Source of the DNA: Hippasteria phrygiana
Lineage: Eukaryota > Echinodermata > Asteroidea > Valvatida > Goniasteridae
DNA: 64,000 nt
Direction: 5' to 3'
Assembly (NCBI GenBank): GCA_037893225.1
Contig: JAZGUH010000370.1
Location: 1,550,001-1,614,000 of the forward strand
Positions within the stretch are counted from its first letter, which is position 1, and each line of letters begins with the position of its first letter. Shown one piece after another: positions 48,733-63,231 of the stretch. The notes beneath the pieces were generated by a model. It was not told where the DNA came from. It made no database searches and saw only the letters and a program-made list of their open reading frames with translations. The translations under genes and the position numbers were made by a program.

Positions 48733-51700
48733 ATAGAAATATTGCAATTTTTCCTCCAGATATGCTATAATAACATTCAATATGAGTTCCTAGCACGCCT
48801 TAATGTCTGTAGAAACAATTTCAGGCAATTTTTTTGTAAATGCCATTTTTGGGCCAAAATCTAGAAAAATGGCAAGACAAACCCCTTACTGTATTTTTCG
48901 ATCAAAATTATTTGTTTTAAAAACTATAGAAATATTGCAATATTTCCGCCAGATATGCCTTAATAACATTAAAAATGAGTTCCTAGCACGCCTAAATATC
49001 AGTTGAAACAATTTCAGGCAAACTTAGAAAAATGCCATTTTTGGGCCAAAATCGAGAAAAATGGCAAGACTAACCCCTTACCATTTTTTTCGATCAAAAT
49101 TTTTTGTTTCAAAAACTATAGAAATATTGCAATATTTCCGCTAGATATGCCTTAATAACATTCAAAATGGGTTCCTAGCACGCCTAAACATCTGTAGAAA
49201 CAAATTCAGGCAAACTTAGAAAAATTGCATTTTTGGGCCAAAATCGAGAAAAATGGCAAGACTAACTAACCCCTTACCATTTTTTTTCGATCAAAATTTT
49301 GTATTTAAAAAAACTATAGAAATATTGCAATATTTTCTGCCAGATATGCTTTAATAACATTAAAAATGAGTTCCTAGCACGCCTAGATGTCAGTAGAAAC
49401 AATTTCAGGCAAATTTAGAAAATGACATTTTTGGGCCAAAATCGAGAAATTTTTTTCGATCAAAATTTTTTGTTTCAAAAACTATAGAAATATTGCAATA
49501 TTTCCGCCAGATATGCTTTAATAACATTAAAAATGAGTTCCTAGCACGCCTAGATGTCAGTAGAAACAATTTCAGGCAAACTTAGAAAAATGCCATTTTG
49601 GGGCCAAAATCGAGAAAAATGGCAAGACTAACCTCTTACCATTTTTTTCGATCAAAATGTTTTGTTTCAAAAACTATAGAAATATTGCAAAATTTCCGCC
49701 AGATATGCCTTAATAACATTTAAAATGGGTTCCTAGCACGCCTATATATCTGTAGAAACAATTTCAGGCAAACTTAGAAAAATGCAATTTTGGGGCCAAA
49801 ATCGAGAAAAATGGCAAGACTAACCCCTTACCATTTTTTTTCGATCAAAATTTTTTGTTTCAAAAACTATAGAAATATTGCAATATTTCCGCCAGATATG
49901 CTTTAATAACATTAAAAATGAGTTCCTAGCACGCCTAGATGTCAGTAGAAACAATTTCAGGCAAACTTAGAAAAATGCCATTTTGGGGCCAAAATCGAGA
50001 AAAATGGCAAGACTAACCTCTTACCATTTTTTTCGATCAAAATTTTATATTTCAAAAACTATAGAAATATTGCAATATTTCCGCCAGATATGCTTTAATA
50101 ACATTCAAAATGGGTTCCTAGCACGCCTAAATATCAGTTGAAACAATTTCAGGCAAACTTAGAAAAATGCCATTTTTGGGCCAAAATCGAGAAAAATGGC
50201 AAGACTAAGCCCTTACCATTTTTTTCGATCAAAATTTTGTTTCAAAAACTATAGAAATATTGCAATATTTCCGCTAGATATGCCTTAATAACATTCAAAA
50301 TGGGTTCCTAGCACGCCTAAATATCTGTAGAAACAATTTCAGGCAAATTTAGAAAATGCCATTTTTGGGCCAAAATCGAGAAAAATGGCAAGACTAACCC
50401 CTTACCATTTTTTTCGATCAAAATTTTGTTTCAAAAACTATAGAAATATTGCAATATTTCCGCTAGATATGCCTTAATAACATTCAAAATGGGTTCCTAG
50501 CACGCCTAAATATCTGTAGAAACAATTTCAGGCAAACTTAGAAAAATGCCATTTTTGGGCCAAAATCGAGAAAAATGGCAAAACTAAGCCCTTACCATTT
50601 TTTTCGATCAAAATTTTGTTTCAAAAACTATAGAAATATTGCAATATTTCCGCTAGATATGCCTTAATAACATTCAAAATGGGTTCCTAGCACGCCTAAA
50701 TATCTGTAGAAACAATTTCAGGCAAATTTAGAAAATGCCATTTTTGGGCCAAAATCGAGAAAAATGGCAAGACAAACCCCTTACTGTATTTTTCGATCAA
50801 AATTATTTGTTTTAAAAACTATAGAAATATTGCAATATTTCCGCCAGATATGCCTTAATAACATTCAAAATGGGTTCCTAGCACGCCTAAACATCTGTAG
50901 AAACAAATTCAGGCAAACTTAGAAAAATTGCATTTTTGGGCCAAAATCGAGAAAAATGGCAAGACTAACTAACCCCTTACCATTTTTTTTCGATCAAAAT
51001 TTTGTATTTAAAAAAACTATAGAAATATTGCAATATTTTCTGCCAGATATGCTTTAATAACATTAAAAATGAGTTCCTAGCACGCCTAGATGTCAGTAGA
51101 AACAATTTCAGGCAAATTTAGAAAATGACATTTTTGGGCCAAAATCGAGAAATTTTTTTCGATCAAAATTTTTTGTTTCAAAAACTATAGAAATATTGCA
51201 ATATTTCCGCCAGATATGCTTTAATAACATTAAAAATGAGTTCCTAGCACGCCTAGATGTCAGTAGAAACAATTTCAGGCAAACTTAGAAAAATGCCATT
51301 TTGGGGCCAAAATCGAGAAAAATGGCAAGACTAACCTCTTACCATTTTTTTCGATCAAAATGTTTTGTTTCAAAAACTATAGAAATATTGCAAAATTTCC
51401 GCCAGATATGCCTTAATAACATTTAAAATGGGTTCCTAGCACGCCTATATATCTGTAGAAACAATTTCAGGCAAACTTAGAAAAATGCAATTTTTGGGCC
51501 AAAATCGAGAAAAATGGCAAGACTAACCCCTTACCATTTTTTTTCGATCAAAATTTTTTGTTTCAAAAACTATAGAAATATTGCAATATTTCCGCCAGAT
51601 ATGCTTTAATAACATTAAAAATGAGTTCCTAGCACGCCTAGATGTCAATAGAAACAATTTCAGGCAAACTTAGAAAAATGCCATTTTGGGGCCAAAATCG

Positions 51701-54700
51701 AGAAAAATGGCAAGACTAACCTCTTACCATTTTTTTCGATCAAAATTTTATATTTCAAAAACTATAGAAATATTGCAATATTTCCGCCAGATATGCTTTA
51801 ATAACATTCAAAATGGGTTCCTAGCACGCCTAAATATCAGTTGAAACAATTTCAGGCAAACTTAGAAAAATGCCATTTTTGGGCCAAAATCGAGAAAAAT
51901 GGCAAGACTAAGCCCTTACCATTTTTTTCGATCAAAATTTTGTTTCAAAAACTATAGAAATATTGCAATATTTCCGCTAGATATGCCTTAATAACATTCA
52001 AAATGGGTTCCTAGCACGCCTAAATATCTGTAGAAACAATTTCAGGCAAATTTAGAAAATGCCATTTTTGGGCCAAAATCGAGAAAAATGGCAAGACTAA
52101 CCCCTTACCATTTTTTTCGATCAAAATTTTGTTTCAAAAACTATAGAAATATTGCAATATTTCCGCTAGATATGCCTTAATAACATTCAAAATGGGTTCC
52201 TAGCACGCCTAAATATCTGTAGAAACAATTTCAGGCAAACTTAGAAAAATGCCATTTTTGGGCCAAAATCGAGAAAAATGGCAAAACTAAGCCCTTACCA
52301 TTTTTTTCGATCAAAATTTTGTTTTAAAAACTATAGAAATATTGCAATATTTCCGCTAGATATGCCTTAATAACATTCAAAATGGGTTCCTAGCACGCCT
52401 AAATATCTGTAGAAACAATTTCAGGCAAATTTAGAAAATGCCATTTTTGGGCCAAAATCGAGAAAAATGGCAAGACTAACCCCTTACCATTTTTTTCGAT
52501 CAAAATTTTGTTTCAAAAACTATAGAAATATTGCAATATTTCCGCTAGATATGCCTTAATAACATTCAAAATGGGTTCCTAGCACGCCTAAATATCTGTA
52601 GAAACAATTTCAGGCAAACTTAGAAAAATGCCATTTTTGGGCCAAAATCGAGAAAAATGGCAAAACTAAGCCCTTACCATTTTTTTCGATCAAAATTTTG
52701 TTTCAAAAACTATAGAAATATTGCAATATTTCCGCTAGATATGCCTTAATAACATTCAAAATGGGTTCCTAGCACGCCTAAATATCTGTAGAAACAATTT
52801 CAGGCAAATTTAGAAAATGCCATTTTTGGGCCAAAATCGAGAAAAATGGCAAGACAAACCCCTTACTGTATTTTTCGATCAAAATTATTTGTTTTAAAAA
52901 CTATAGAAATATTGCAATATTTCCGCCAGATATGCCTTAATAACATTCAAAATGGGTTCCTAGCACGCCTAAACATCTGTAGAAACAAATTCAGGCAAAC
53001 TTAGAAAAATTGCATTTTTGGGCCAAAATCGAGAAAAATGGCAAGACTAACTAACCCCTTACCATTTTTTTTCGATCAAAATTTTGTATTTAAAAAAACT
53101 ATAGAAATATTGCAATATTTTCTGCCAGATATGCTTTAATAACATTAAAAATGAGTTCCTAGCACGCCTAGATGTCAGTAGAAACAATTTCAGGCAAATT
53201 TAGAAAATGACATTTTTGGGCCAAAATCGAGAAATTTTTTTCGATCAAAATTTTTTGTTTCAAAAACTATAGAAATATTGCAATATTTCCGCCAGATATG
53301 CTTTAATAACATTAAAAATGAGTTCCTAGCACGCCTAGATGTCAGTAGAAACAATTTCAGGCAAACTTAGAAAAATGCCATTTTGGGGCCAAAATCGAGA
53401 AAAATGGCAAGACTAACCTCTTACCATTTTTTTCGATCAAAATGTTATATTTCAAAAACTATAGAAATATTGCAATATTTCCGCCAGATATGCTTTAATA
53501 ACATTCAAAATGGGTTCCTAGCACGCCTAAATATCAGTTGAAACAATTTCAGGCAAACTTAGAAAAATGCCATTTTTGGGCCAAAATCGAGAAAAATGGC
53601 AAGACTAAGCCCTTACCATTTTTTTCGATCAAAATTTTGTTTCAAAAACTATAGAAATATTGCAATATTTCCGCTAGATATGCCTTAATAACATTCAAAA
53701 TGGGTTCCTAGCACGCCTAAATATCTGTAGAAACAATTTCAGGCAAATTTAGAAAATGCCATTTTTGGGCCAAAATCGAGAAAAATGGCAAGACTAACCC
53801 CTTACCATTTTTTTCGATCAAAATTTTGTTTCAAAAACTATAGAAATATTGCAATATTTCCGCTAGATATGCCTTAATAACATTCAAAATGGGTTCCTAG
53901 CACGCCTAAATATCTGTAGAAACAATTTCAGGCAAACTTAGAAAAATGCCATTTTTGGGCCAAAATCGAGAAAAATGGCAAAACTAAGCCCTTACCATTT
54001 TTTTCGATCAAAATTTTGTTTTAAAAACTATAGAAATATTGCAATATTTCCGCTAGATATGCCTTAATAACATTCAAAATGGGTTCCTAGCACGCCTAAA
54101 TATCTGTAGAAACAATTTCAGGCAAATTTAGAAAATGCCATTTTTGGGCCAAAATCGAGAAAAATGGCAAGACTAACCCCTTACCATTTTTTTCGATCAA
54201 AATTTTGTTTCAAAAACTATAGAAATATTGCAATATTTCCGCTAGATATGCCTTAATAACATTCAAAATGGGTTCCTAGCACGCCTAAATATCTGTAGAA
54301 ACAATTTCAGGCAAACTTAGAAAAATGCCATTTTTGGGCCAAAATCGAGAAAAATGGCAAAACTAAGCCCTTACCATTTTTTTCGATCAAAATTTTGTTT
54401 CAAAAACTATAGAAATATTGCAATATTTCCGCTAGATATGCCTTAATAACATTCAAAATGGGTTCCTAGCACGCCTAAATATCTGTAGAAACAATTTCAG
54501 GCAAATTTAGAAAATGCCATTTTTGGGCCAAAATCGAGAAAAATGGCAAGACAAACCCCTTACTGTATTTTTCGATCAAAATTATTTGTTTTAAAAACTA
54601 TAGAAATATTGCAATATTTCCGCCAGATATGCCTTAATAACATTCAAAATGGGTTCCTAGCACGCCTAAACATCTGTAGAAACAAATTCAGGCAAACTTA

Positions 54701-57700
54701 GAAAAATTGCATTTTTGGGCCAAAATCGAGAAAAATGGCAAGACTAACTAACCCCTTACCATTTTTTTTCGATCAAAATTTTGTATTTAAAAAAACTATA
54801 GAAATATTGCAATATTTTCTGCCAGATATGCTTTAATAACATTAAAAATGAGTTCCTAGCACGCCTAGATGTCAGTAGAAACAATTTCAGGCAAATTTAG
54901 AAAATGACATTTTTGGGCCAAAATCGAGAAATTTTTTTCGATCAAAATTTTTTGTTTCAAAAACTATAGAAATATTGCAATATTTCCGCCAGATATGCTT
55001 TAATAACATTAAAAATGAGTTCCTAGCACGCCTAGATGTCAGTAGAAACAATTTCAGGCAAACTTAGAAAAATGCCATTTTGGGGCCAAAATCGAGAAAA
55101 ATGGCAAGACTAACCTCTTACCATTTTTTTCGATCAAAATTTTTTGTTTCAAAAACTATAGAAATATTGCAATATTTCCGCCAGATATGCTTTAATAACA
55201 TTAAAAATGAGTTCCTAGCACGCCTAGATGTCAGTAGAAACAATTTCAGGCAAACTTAGAAAAATGCCATTTTGGGGCCAAAATCGAGAAAAATGGCAAG
55301 ACTAACCTCTTACCATTTTTTTCGATCAAAATGTTTTGTTTCAAAAACTATAGAAATATTGCAAAATTTCCGCCAGATATGCCTTAATAACATTTAAAAT
55401 GGGTTCCTAGCACGCCTATATATCTGTAGAAACAATTTCAGGCAAACTTAGAAAAATGCAATTTTTGGGCCAAAATCGAGAAAAATGGCAAGACTAACCC
55501 CTTACCATTTTTTTTCGATCAAAATTTTTTGTTTCAAAAACTATAGAAATATTGCAATATTTCCGCCAGATATGCTTTAATAACATTAAAAATGAGTTCC
55601 TAGCACGCCTAGATGTCAGTAGAAACAATTTCAGGCAAACTTAGAAAAATGCCATTTTGGGGCCAAAATCGAGAAAAATGGCAAGACTAACCTCTTACCA
55701 TTTTTTTCGATCAAAATTTTATATTTCAAAAACTATAGAAATATTGCAATATTTCCGCCAGATATGCTTTAATAACATTCAAAATGGGTTCCTAGCACGC
55801 CTAAATATCAGTTGAAACAATTTCAGGCAAACTTAGAAAAATGCCATTTTTGGGCCAAAATCGAGAAAAATGGCAAGACTAAGCCCTTACCATTTTTTTC
55901 GATCAAAATTTTGTTTCAAAAACTATAGAAATATTGCAATATTTCCACTAGATATGCCTTAATAACATTCAAAATGGGTTCCTAGCACGCCTAAATATCT
56001 GTAGAAACAATTTCAGGCAAATTTAGAAAATGCCATTTTTGGGCCAAAATCGAGAAAAATGGCAAGACTAACCCCTTACCATTTTTTTCGATCAAAATTT
56101 TGTTTCAAAAACTATAGAAATATTGCAATATTTCCGCTAGATATGCCTTAATAACATTCAAAATGGGTTCCTAGCACGCCTAAATATCTGTAGAAACAAT
56201 TTCAGGCAAACTTAGAAAAATGCCATTTTTGGGCCAAAATCGAGAAAAATGGCAAAACTAAGCCCTTACCATTTTTTTCGATCAAAATTTTGTTTCAAAA
56301 ACTATAGAAATATTGCAATATTTCCGCTAGATATGCCTTAATAACATTCAAAATGGGTTCCTAGCACGCCTAAATATCTGTAGAAACAATTTCAGGCAAA
56401 TTTAGAAAATGCCATTTTTGGGCCAAAATCGAGAAAAATGGCAAGACTAACCCCTTACCATTTTTTTCGATCAAAATTTTGTTTCAAAAACTATAGAAAT
56501 ATTGCAATATTTCCGCTAGATATGCCTTAATAACATTCAAAATGGGTTCCTAGCACGCCTAAATATCTGTAGAAACAATTTCAGGCAAATTTAGAAAAAT
56601 GCCATTTTTGGGCCAAAATCGAGAAAAATGGCAAGACTAACCCCTTACCATTTTTTTTCGATCAAAATTTTTTGTTTCAAAAACTATAGAAATATTGCAA
56701 TATTTCCGCCAGATATGCTTTAATAACATTAAAAATGAGTTCCTAGCACGCCTAGATGTCAGTAGAAACAATTTCAGGCAAATTTAGAAAATGCCATTTT
56801 TGGGCCAAAATCGAGAAAAATGGCAAGACTAACCCCTTACCATTTTTTTCGATCAAAATTTTGTTTCAAAAACTATAGAAATATTGCAATATTTCCGCTA
56901 GATATGCCTTAATAACATTCAAAATGGGTTCCTAGCACGCCTAAATATCTGTAGAAACAATTTCAGGCAAATTTAGAAAAATGCCATTTTTGGGCCAAAA
57001 TCGAGAAAAATGGCAAGACTAACCCCTTACCATTTTTTTTCGATCAAAATTTTTTGTTTCAAAAACTATAGAAATATTGCAATATTTCCGCCAAATATGC
57101 TTTAATAACATTAAAAATGAGTTCCTAGCACGCCTAGATGTCAGTAGAAACAATTTCAGGCAAACTTAGAAAAATGCCATTTTGGGGCCAAAATTTTTTT
57201 CGATCAAAATTTTTTGTTTCAAAAACTATAGAAATATTGCAATATTTCCGCCAGATATGCTTTAATAACATTAAAAATGAGTTCCTAGCACGCCTAGATG
57301 TCAGTAGAAACAATTTCAGGCAAATTTAGAAAATGCCATTTTTGGGCCAAAATCGAGAAAAATGGCAAGACTAACCCCTTACCATTTTTTTCGATCAAAA
57401 TTTTTTGTTTCAAAAACTATAGAAATATTGCAAAATTTCCGCCAGATATGCCTTAATAACATTTAAAATGGGTTCCTAGCACGCCTAAATATCTGTAGAA
57501 ACAATTTCAGGCAAACTTAGAAAAATGCAATTTTTGGGCCAAAATCGAGAAAAATGGCAAGACTAACCCCTTACCATTTTTTTTCGATCAAAATTTTTTG
57601 TTTCAAAAACTATAGAAATATTGCAATATTTCCGCCAGATATGCTTTAATAACATTAAAAATGAGTTCCTAGCACGCCTAGATGTCAGTAGAAACAATTT

Positions 57701-60700
57701 CAGGCAAATTTAGAAAATGACATTTTTGGGCCAAAATCGAGAAAAATGGCAAGACTAACCCCTTACCATTTTTTTCGATCAAAATTTTTTGTTTCAAAAA
57801 CTATAGAAATATTGCAAAATTTCCGCCAGATATGCCTTAATAACATTTAAAATGGGTTCCTAGCACGCCTAAATATCTGTAGAAACAATTTCAGGCAAAC
57901 TTAGAAAAATGCAATTTTTGGGCCAAAATCGAGAAAAATGGCAAGACTAACCCCTTACCATTTTTTTTCGATCAAAATTTTTTGTTTCAAAAACTATAGA
58001 AATATTGCAATATTTCCGCCAGATATGCTTTAATAACATTAAAAATGAGTTCCTAGCACGCCTAGATGTCAGTAGAAACAATTTCAGGCAAATTTAGAAA
58101 ATGACATTTTTGGGCCAAAATCGAGAAAAATGGCAAGACTAACCCCTTACCATTTTTTTCGATCAAAATTTTTTGTTTCAAAAACTATAGAAATATTGCA
58201 ATATTTCCGCTAGATATGCTTTAATAACATTCAAAATGGGTTCCTAGCACGCCTAAATATCAGTTGAAACAATTTCAGGCAAACTTAGAAAAATGCCATT
58301 TTTGGGCCAAAATCGAGAAAAATGGCAAGACTAAAGCCCTTACCATTTTTTTCGATCAAAATTTTGTTTCAAAAACTATAGAAATATTGCAATATTTCCG
58401 CTAGATATGCCTTAATAACATTCAAAATGGGTTCCTAGCACGCCTAAATATCTGTAGAAACAATTTCAGGCAAATTTAGAAAAATGCCATTTTTGGGCCA
58501 AAATCGAGAAAAATGGCAAGACTAATCCTTACCATTTTTTTTCGATCAAAATTTTTTGTTTCAAAAACTATAGAAATATTGCAATATTTCCGCCAGATAT
58601 GCTTTAATAACATTAAAAATGAGTTCCTAGCACGCCTAGATGTCAGTAGAAACAATTTCAGGCAAATTTAGAAAATGACATTTTTGGGCCAAAATCGAGA
58701 AAAATGGCAAGACTAACCCCTTACCATTTTTTTCGATCAAAATTTTTTGTTTCAAAAACTATAGAAATATTGCAATATTTCCGCTAGATATGCCTTAATA
58801 ACATTCAAAATGGGTTCCTAGCACGCCTAAATATCTGTAGAAACAATTTCAGGCAAATTTAGAAAAATGCCATTTTTGGGCCAAAATCGAGAAAAATGGC
58901 AAGACTAACCCCTTACCATTTTTTTCGATCAAAATTTTTTGTTTCAAAAACTATAGAAATATTGCAATATTTCCGCCAGATATGCTTTAATAACATTAAA
59001 AATGAGTTCCTAGCACGCCTAAATATCAGTTGAAACAATTTCAGGCAAACTTAGAAAAATGCCATTTTTGGGCCAAAATCGAGAAAAATGGCAAGACTAA
59101 CCCCTTACCATTTTTTTCGATCAAAATTTTTTGTTTCAAAAACTATAGAAATATTGCAATATTTCCGCTAGATATGCCTTAATAACATTCAAAATGGGTT
59201 CCTAGCACGCCTAAATATCAGTTGAAACAATTTCAGGCAAACTTAGAAAAATGCCATTTTTGGGTAACACCTTACCATTTTTTTTCGATCAAAATTTTTT
59301 GTTTCAAAAACTATAGAAATATTGCAATATTTCCGCCAGATATGCTTTAATAACATTAAAAATGAGTTCCTAGCACGCCTAGATGTCAGTAGAAACAATT
59401 TCAGGCAAATTTAGAAAATGACATTTTTGGGCCAAAATCGAGAAATTTTTTTCGATCAAAATTTTTTGTTTCAAAAACTATAGAAATATTGCAATATTTC
59501 CGCCAGATATGCTTTAATAACATTAAAAATGAGTTCCTAGCACGCCTAGATGTCAGTAGAAACAATTTCAGGCAAATTTAGAAAATGACATTTTTGGGCC
59601 AAAATCGAGAAAAATGGCAAGACTAAACCCCTTACCATTTTTTTCGATCAAAATTTTTTGTTTCCAAAACTATAGAAATATTGCAATATTTCCGCCAGAT
59701 ATGCTTTAATAACATTAAAAATGAGTTCCTAGTACGCCTAGATGTCAGTAGAAACAATTTCAGGCAAACTTAGAAAAATGCCATTTTTGGGCCAAAATCG
59801 AGAAAAATGGCAAGACGAACCTCTTACCATTTTTTTCGATCAAAATTTTATATTTCAAAAACTATAGAAATATTGCAATATTTCCGCTAGATATGCTTTA
59901 ATAACATTCAAAATGGGTTCCTAGCACGCCTAAATATCAGTTGAAACAATTTCAGGCAAACTTAGAAAAATGCCATTTTTGGGCCAAAATCGAGAAAAAT
60001 GGCAAGACTAAAGCCCTTACCATTTTTTTCGATCAAAATTTTGTTTCAAAAACTATAGAAATATTGCAATATTTCCGCTAGATATGCCTTAATAACATTC
60101 AAAATGGGTTCCTAGCACGCCTAGATGTCAGTAGAAACAATTTCAGGCAAACTTAGAAAAATGCCATTTTGGGGCCAAAATTTTTTTCGATCAAAATTTT
60201 TTGTTTCAAAAACTATAGAAATATTGCAATATTTCCGCCAGATATGCTTTAATAACATTAAAAATGAGTTCCTAGCACGCCTAGATGTCAGTAGAAACAA
60301 TTTCAGGCAAATTTAGAAAATGCCATTTTTGGGCCAAAATCGAGAAAAATGGCAAGACTAACCCCTTACCATTTTTTTCGATCAAAATTTTTTGTTTCAA
60401 AAACTATAGAAATATTGCAAAATTTCCGCCAGATATGCCTTAATAACATTTAAAATGGGTTCCTAGCACGCCTAAATATCTGTAGAAACAATTTCAGGCG
60501 AACTTAGACAAATGCAATTTTTGGGCCAAAATCGAGAAAAATGGCAAGACTAACCTCTTACCATTTTTTTCGATCAAAATTTTATATTTCAAAAACTATA
60601 GAAATATTGCAATATTTCCGCTAGATATGCTTTAATAACATTCAAAATGGGTTCCTAGCACGCCTAAATATCAGTTGAAACAATTTCAGGCAAACTTAGA

Positions 60701-62830
60701 AAAATGCCATTTTTGGGCAAAAATCGAGAAAAATGGCCCTTACCATTTTTTTCGATCAAAATTTTGTTTCAAAAACTATAGAAATATTGCAATATTTCCG
60801 CTAGATATGCCTTAATAACATTAAAAATGAGTTCCTAGCACGCCTAGATGTCAGTAGAAACAATTTCAGGCAAATTTAGAAAATGACATTTTTGGGCCAA
60901 AATCGAGAAAAATGGCAAGACTAACCCTTACCATTTTTTTCGATCAAAATTTTTTGTTTCAAAAACTATAGAAATATTGCAATATTTCCGCCAGATATGC
61001 TTTAATAACATTAAAAATGAGTTCCTAGCACGCCTAAATATCAGTTGAAACAATTTCAGGCAAACTTAGAAAAATGCCATTTTTGGGCCAAAATCGAGAA
61101 AAATGGCAAGACTAACCCCTTACCATTTTTTTTCGATCAAAATTTTTTGTTTCAAAAACTATAGAAATATTGCAATATTTCCGCCAGATATGCTTTAATA
61201 ACATTAAAAATGAGTTCCTAGCACGCCTAGATGTCAGTAGAAACAATTTCAGGCAAATTTAGAAAATGACATTTTTGGGCCAAAATCGAGAAAAATGGCA
61301 AGACTAACCCCTTACCATTTTTTTCGATCAAAATTTTGTTTCAAAAACTATAGAAATATTGCAATATTTCCGCTAGATATGCCTTAATAACATTCAAAAT
61401 GGGTTCCTAGCACGCCTAAATATCTGTAGAAACAATTTCAGGCAAATTTAGAAAAATGCCATTTTTGGGCCAAAATCGAGAAAAATGGCAAGACTAACCC
61501 CTTTCCATTTTTTTTCGATCAAAATTTTTTGTTTCAAAAACTATAGAAATATTGCAATATTTCCGCCAGATATGCTTTAATAACATTAAAAATGAGTTCC
61601 TAGCACGCCTAGATGTCAGTAGAAACAATTTCAGGCAAATTTAGAAAATGACATTTTTGGGCCAAAATCGAGAAAAATGGCAAGACTGACCCCTTACCAT
61701 TTTTTTTCGATCAAAATTTTTTGTTTCAAAAACTATAGAAATATTGCAATATTTCCGCCAGATATGCTTTAATAACATTCAAAATTAGTTCCTAGCACGC
61801 CTAGATGTCAGTAGAAACAATTTCAGGCAAATTTAGAAAATGACATTTTTGGGCCAAAATCGAGAAAAATGGCAAGACTAACCCCTTACCATTTTTTTCG
61901 ATCAAAATTTTTTGTTTCAAAAACTATAGAAATATTGCAATATTTCCGCTAGATATGCCTTAATAACATTCAAAATGGGTTCCTAGCACGCCTAAATATC
62001 TGTAGAAACAATTTCAGGCAAATTTAGAAAAATGCCATTTTTGGGCCAAAATCGAGAAAAATGGCAAGACTAACCCCTTACCATTTTTTTTCGATCAAAA
62101 TTTTTTGTTTCAAAAACTATAGAAATATTGCAATATTTCCGCTAGATATGCCTTAATAACATTCAAAATGGGTTCCTAGCACGCCTAAATATCTGTAGAA
62201 ACAATTTCAGGCAAACTTAGAAAAATGCAATTTTTGGGCCAAAATCGAGAAAAAAATTTTTTCGATCAAAATTTTTTGTTTCAAAAACTATAGAAATATT
62301 GCAATATTTCCGCCAGATATGCTTTAATAACATTAAAAATGAGTTCCTAGCACGCCTAAATATCAGTTGAAACAATTTCAGGCAAACTTAGAAAAATGCC
62401 ATTTTTGGGCCAAAATCGAGAAAAATGGCAAGACTAACCTCCTACCATTTTTTTCGATCAAAATTTTTTGTTTCAAAAACTATAGAAATATTGCAATATT
62501 TCCGCCAGATATGCTTTAATAACATTAAAAATGAGTTCCTAGCACGCCTAGATGTCAGTAGAAACAATTTCAGGCAAATTTAGAAAATGCCATTTTGGGG
62601 CCAAAATCGAGAAAAATGGCAAGACTAACCCCTTACCATTTTTTTCGATCAAAGTGTTTTTGTTTTAAAAACTATAGAAATATTGCAATATTTCCGCCAG
62701 ATATTCCTTAATAACATTCAAAATGGGTTCCTAGCACGCCTAAATATCTGTAGAAACAATTTCAGGCAAATTTAGAAAATTCAATTTTTTGGTAAAATCG
62801 ACAAAAATGGCAAGACTAACTAACACCTTA
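48733..62830 (+). repeat. Satellite array, ~190-bp monomer, ~74 copies, with higher-order repeats
   Basis: All monomers are in the same direction. Marker AGATATGC recurs at 48951, 49143, 49342, 49509, 49701, 49894, 50086, 50276, 50465, 50655, 50846, 51045 and 51212: spacings 189-193 with one 199 and one 167 that recur together. Each unit holds the palindrome GAAATATTGCAATATTTC, the conserved GTTCCTAGCACGCCTA, and TGCCATTTTT...AAAAATGGCA. The GACAAACCCCTTACTG variant marks higher-order units at 48876, 50771, 52853 and 54550. From about 56.6 kb the order is looser. No gene is present; open frames of about 63 codons inside are artefacts. Confidence 0.97.
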
Positions 62831-63231
62831 CAATTCTTTTCCCAGTAAAACAAAATTGCCCTGAAAATTGCAGCAGATGTGCAAAATGGAAGGGAAACTT
62901 TAGCTCTGCAATTTCAGATGTCTGGCATCAACGATATTTTTAAAAATTGCATAATAAAAAAAACACCTATAGAAATTTGCAATATTTCCGCCAGATATGC
63001 TTTGAAAACATTCAAAATGGGTTCCTGGCGCGCCTAAAAAATTTATAAATGTCTGTATTTCCACAAATGTCTATTTCGGGTCAAATAGAAATTGCTCTGA
63101 AAATTGCAGTAGAATGGAAGGGAGACACCAGCCCTGCACTTTCAGATGTTTGGGATCAACCATAAAATGATAATTTTCTTTTTAACAACGAGTTTAATAT
63201 TCTACCCGTCAAAAAAAGATTGGTGGAAATA
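62831..63231 (+). repeat. Diverged, longer edge monomers
   Basis: Two degenerate units of about 240 bp contain the satellite core (GCAATATTTCCGCCAGATAT) plus an extra block (CCTGAAAATTGCAG ... TTTCAGATGTCTGG) absent from the main array and repeated near 62,860-62,930 and 63,090-63,160. They bridge the array to the right arm. Confidence 0.8.

Noticed and set aside
57138..60316. Identical 63-codon frames inside the satellite
   Set aside because: Copies of one satellite variant; AT-rich, no conserved frame in neighbouring monomers.
48733..62830. CRISPR array or rRNA spacer
   Set aside because: Repeats are about 190 bp, contiguous, without spacers, in an animal genome, and no rRNA sequence is present.
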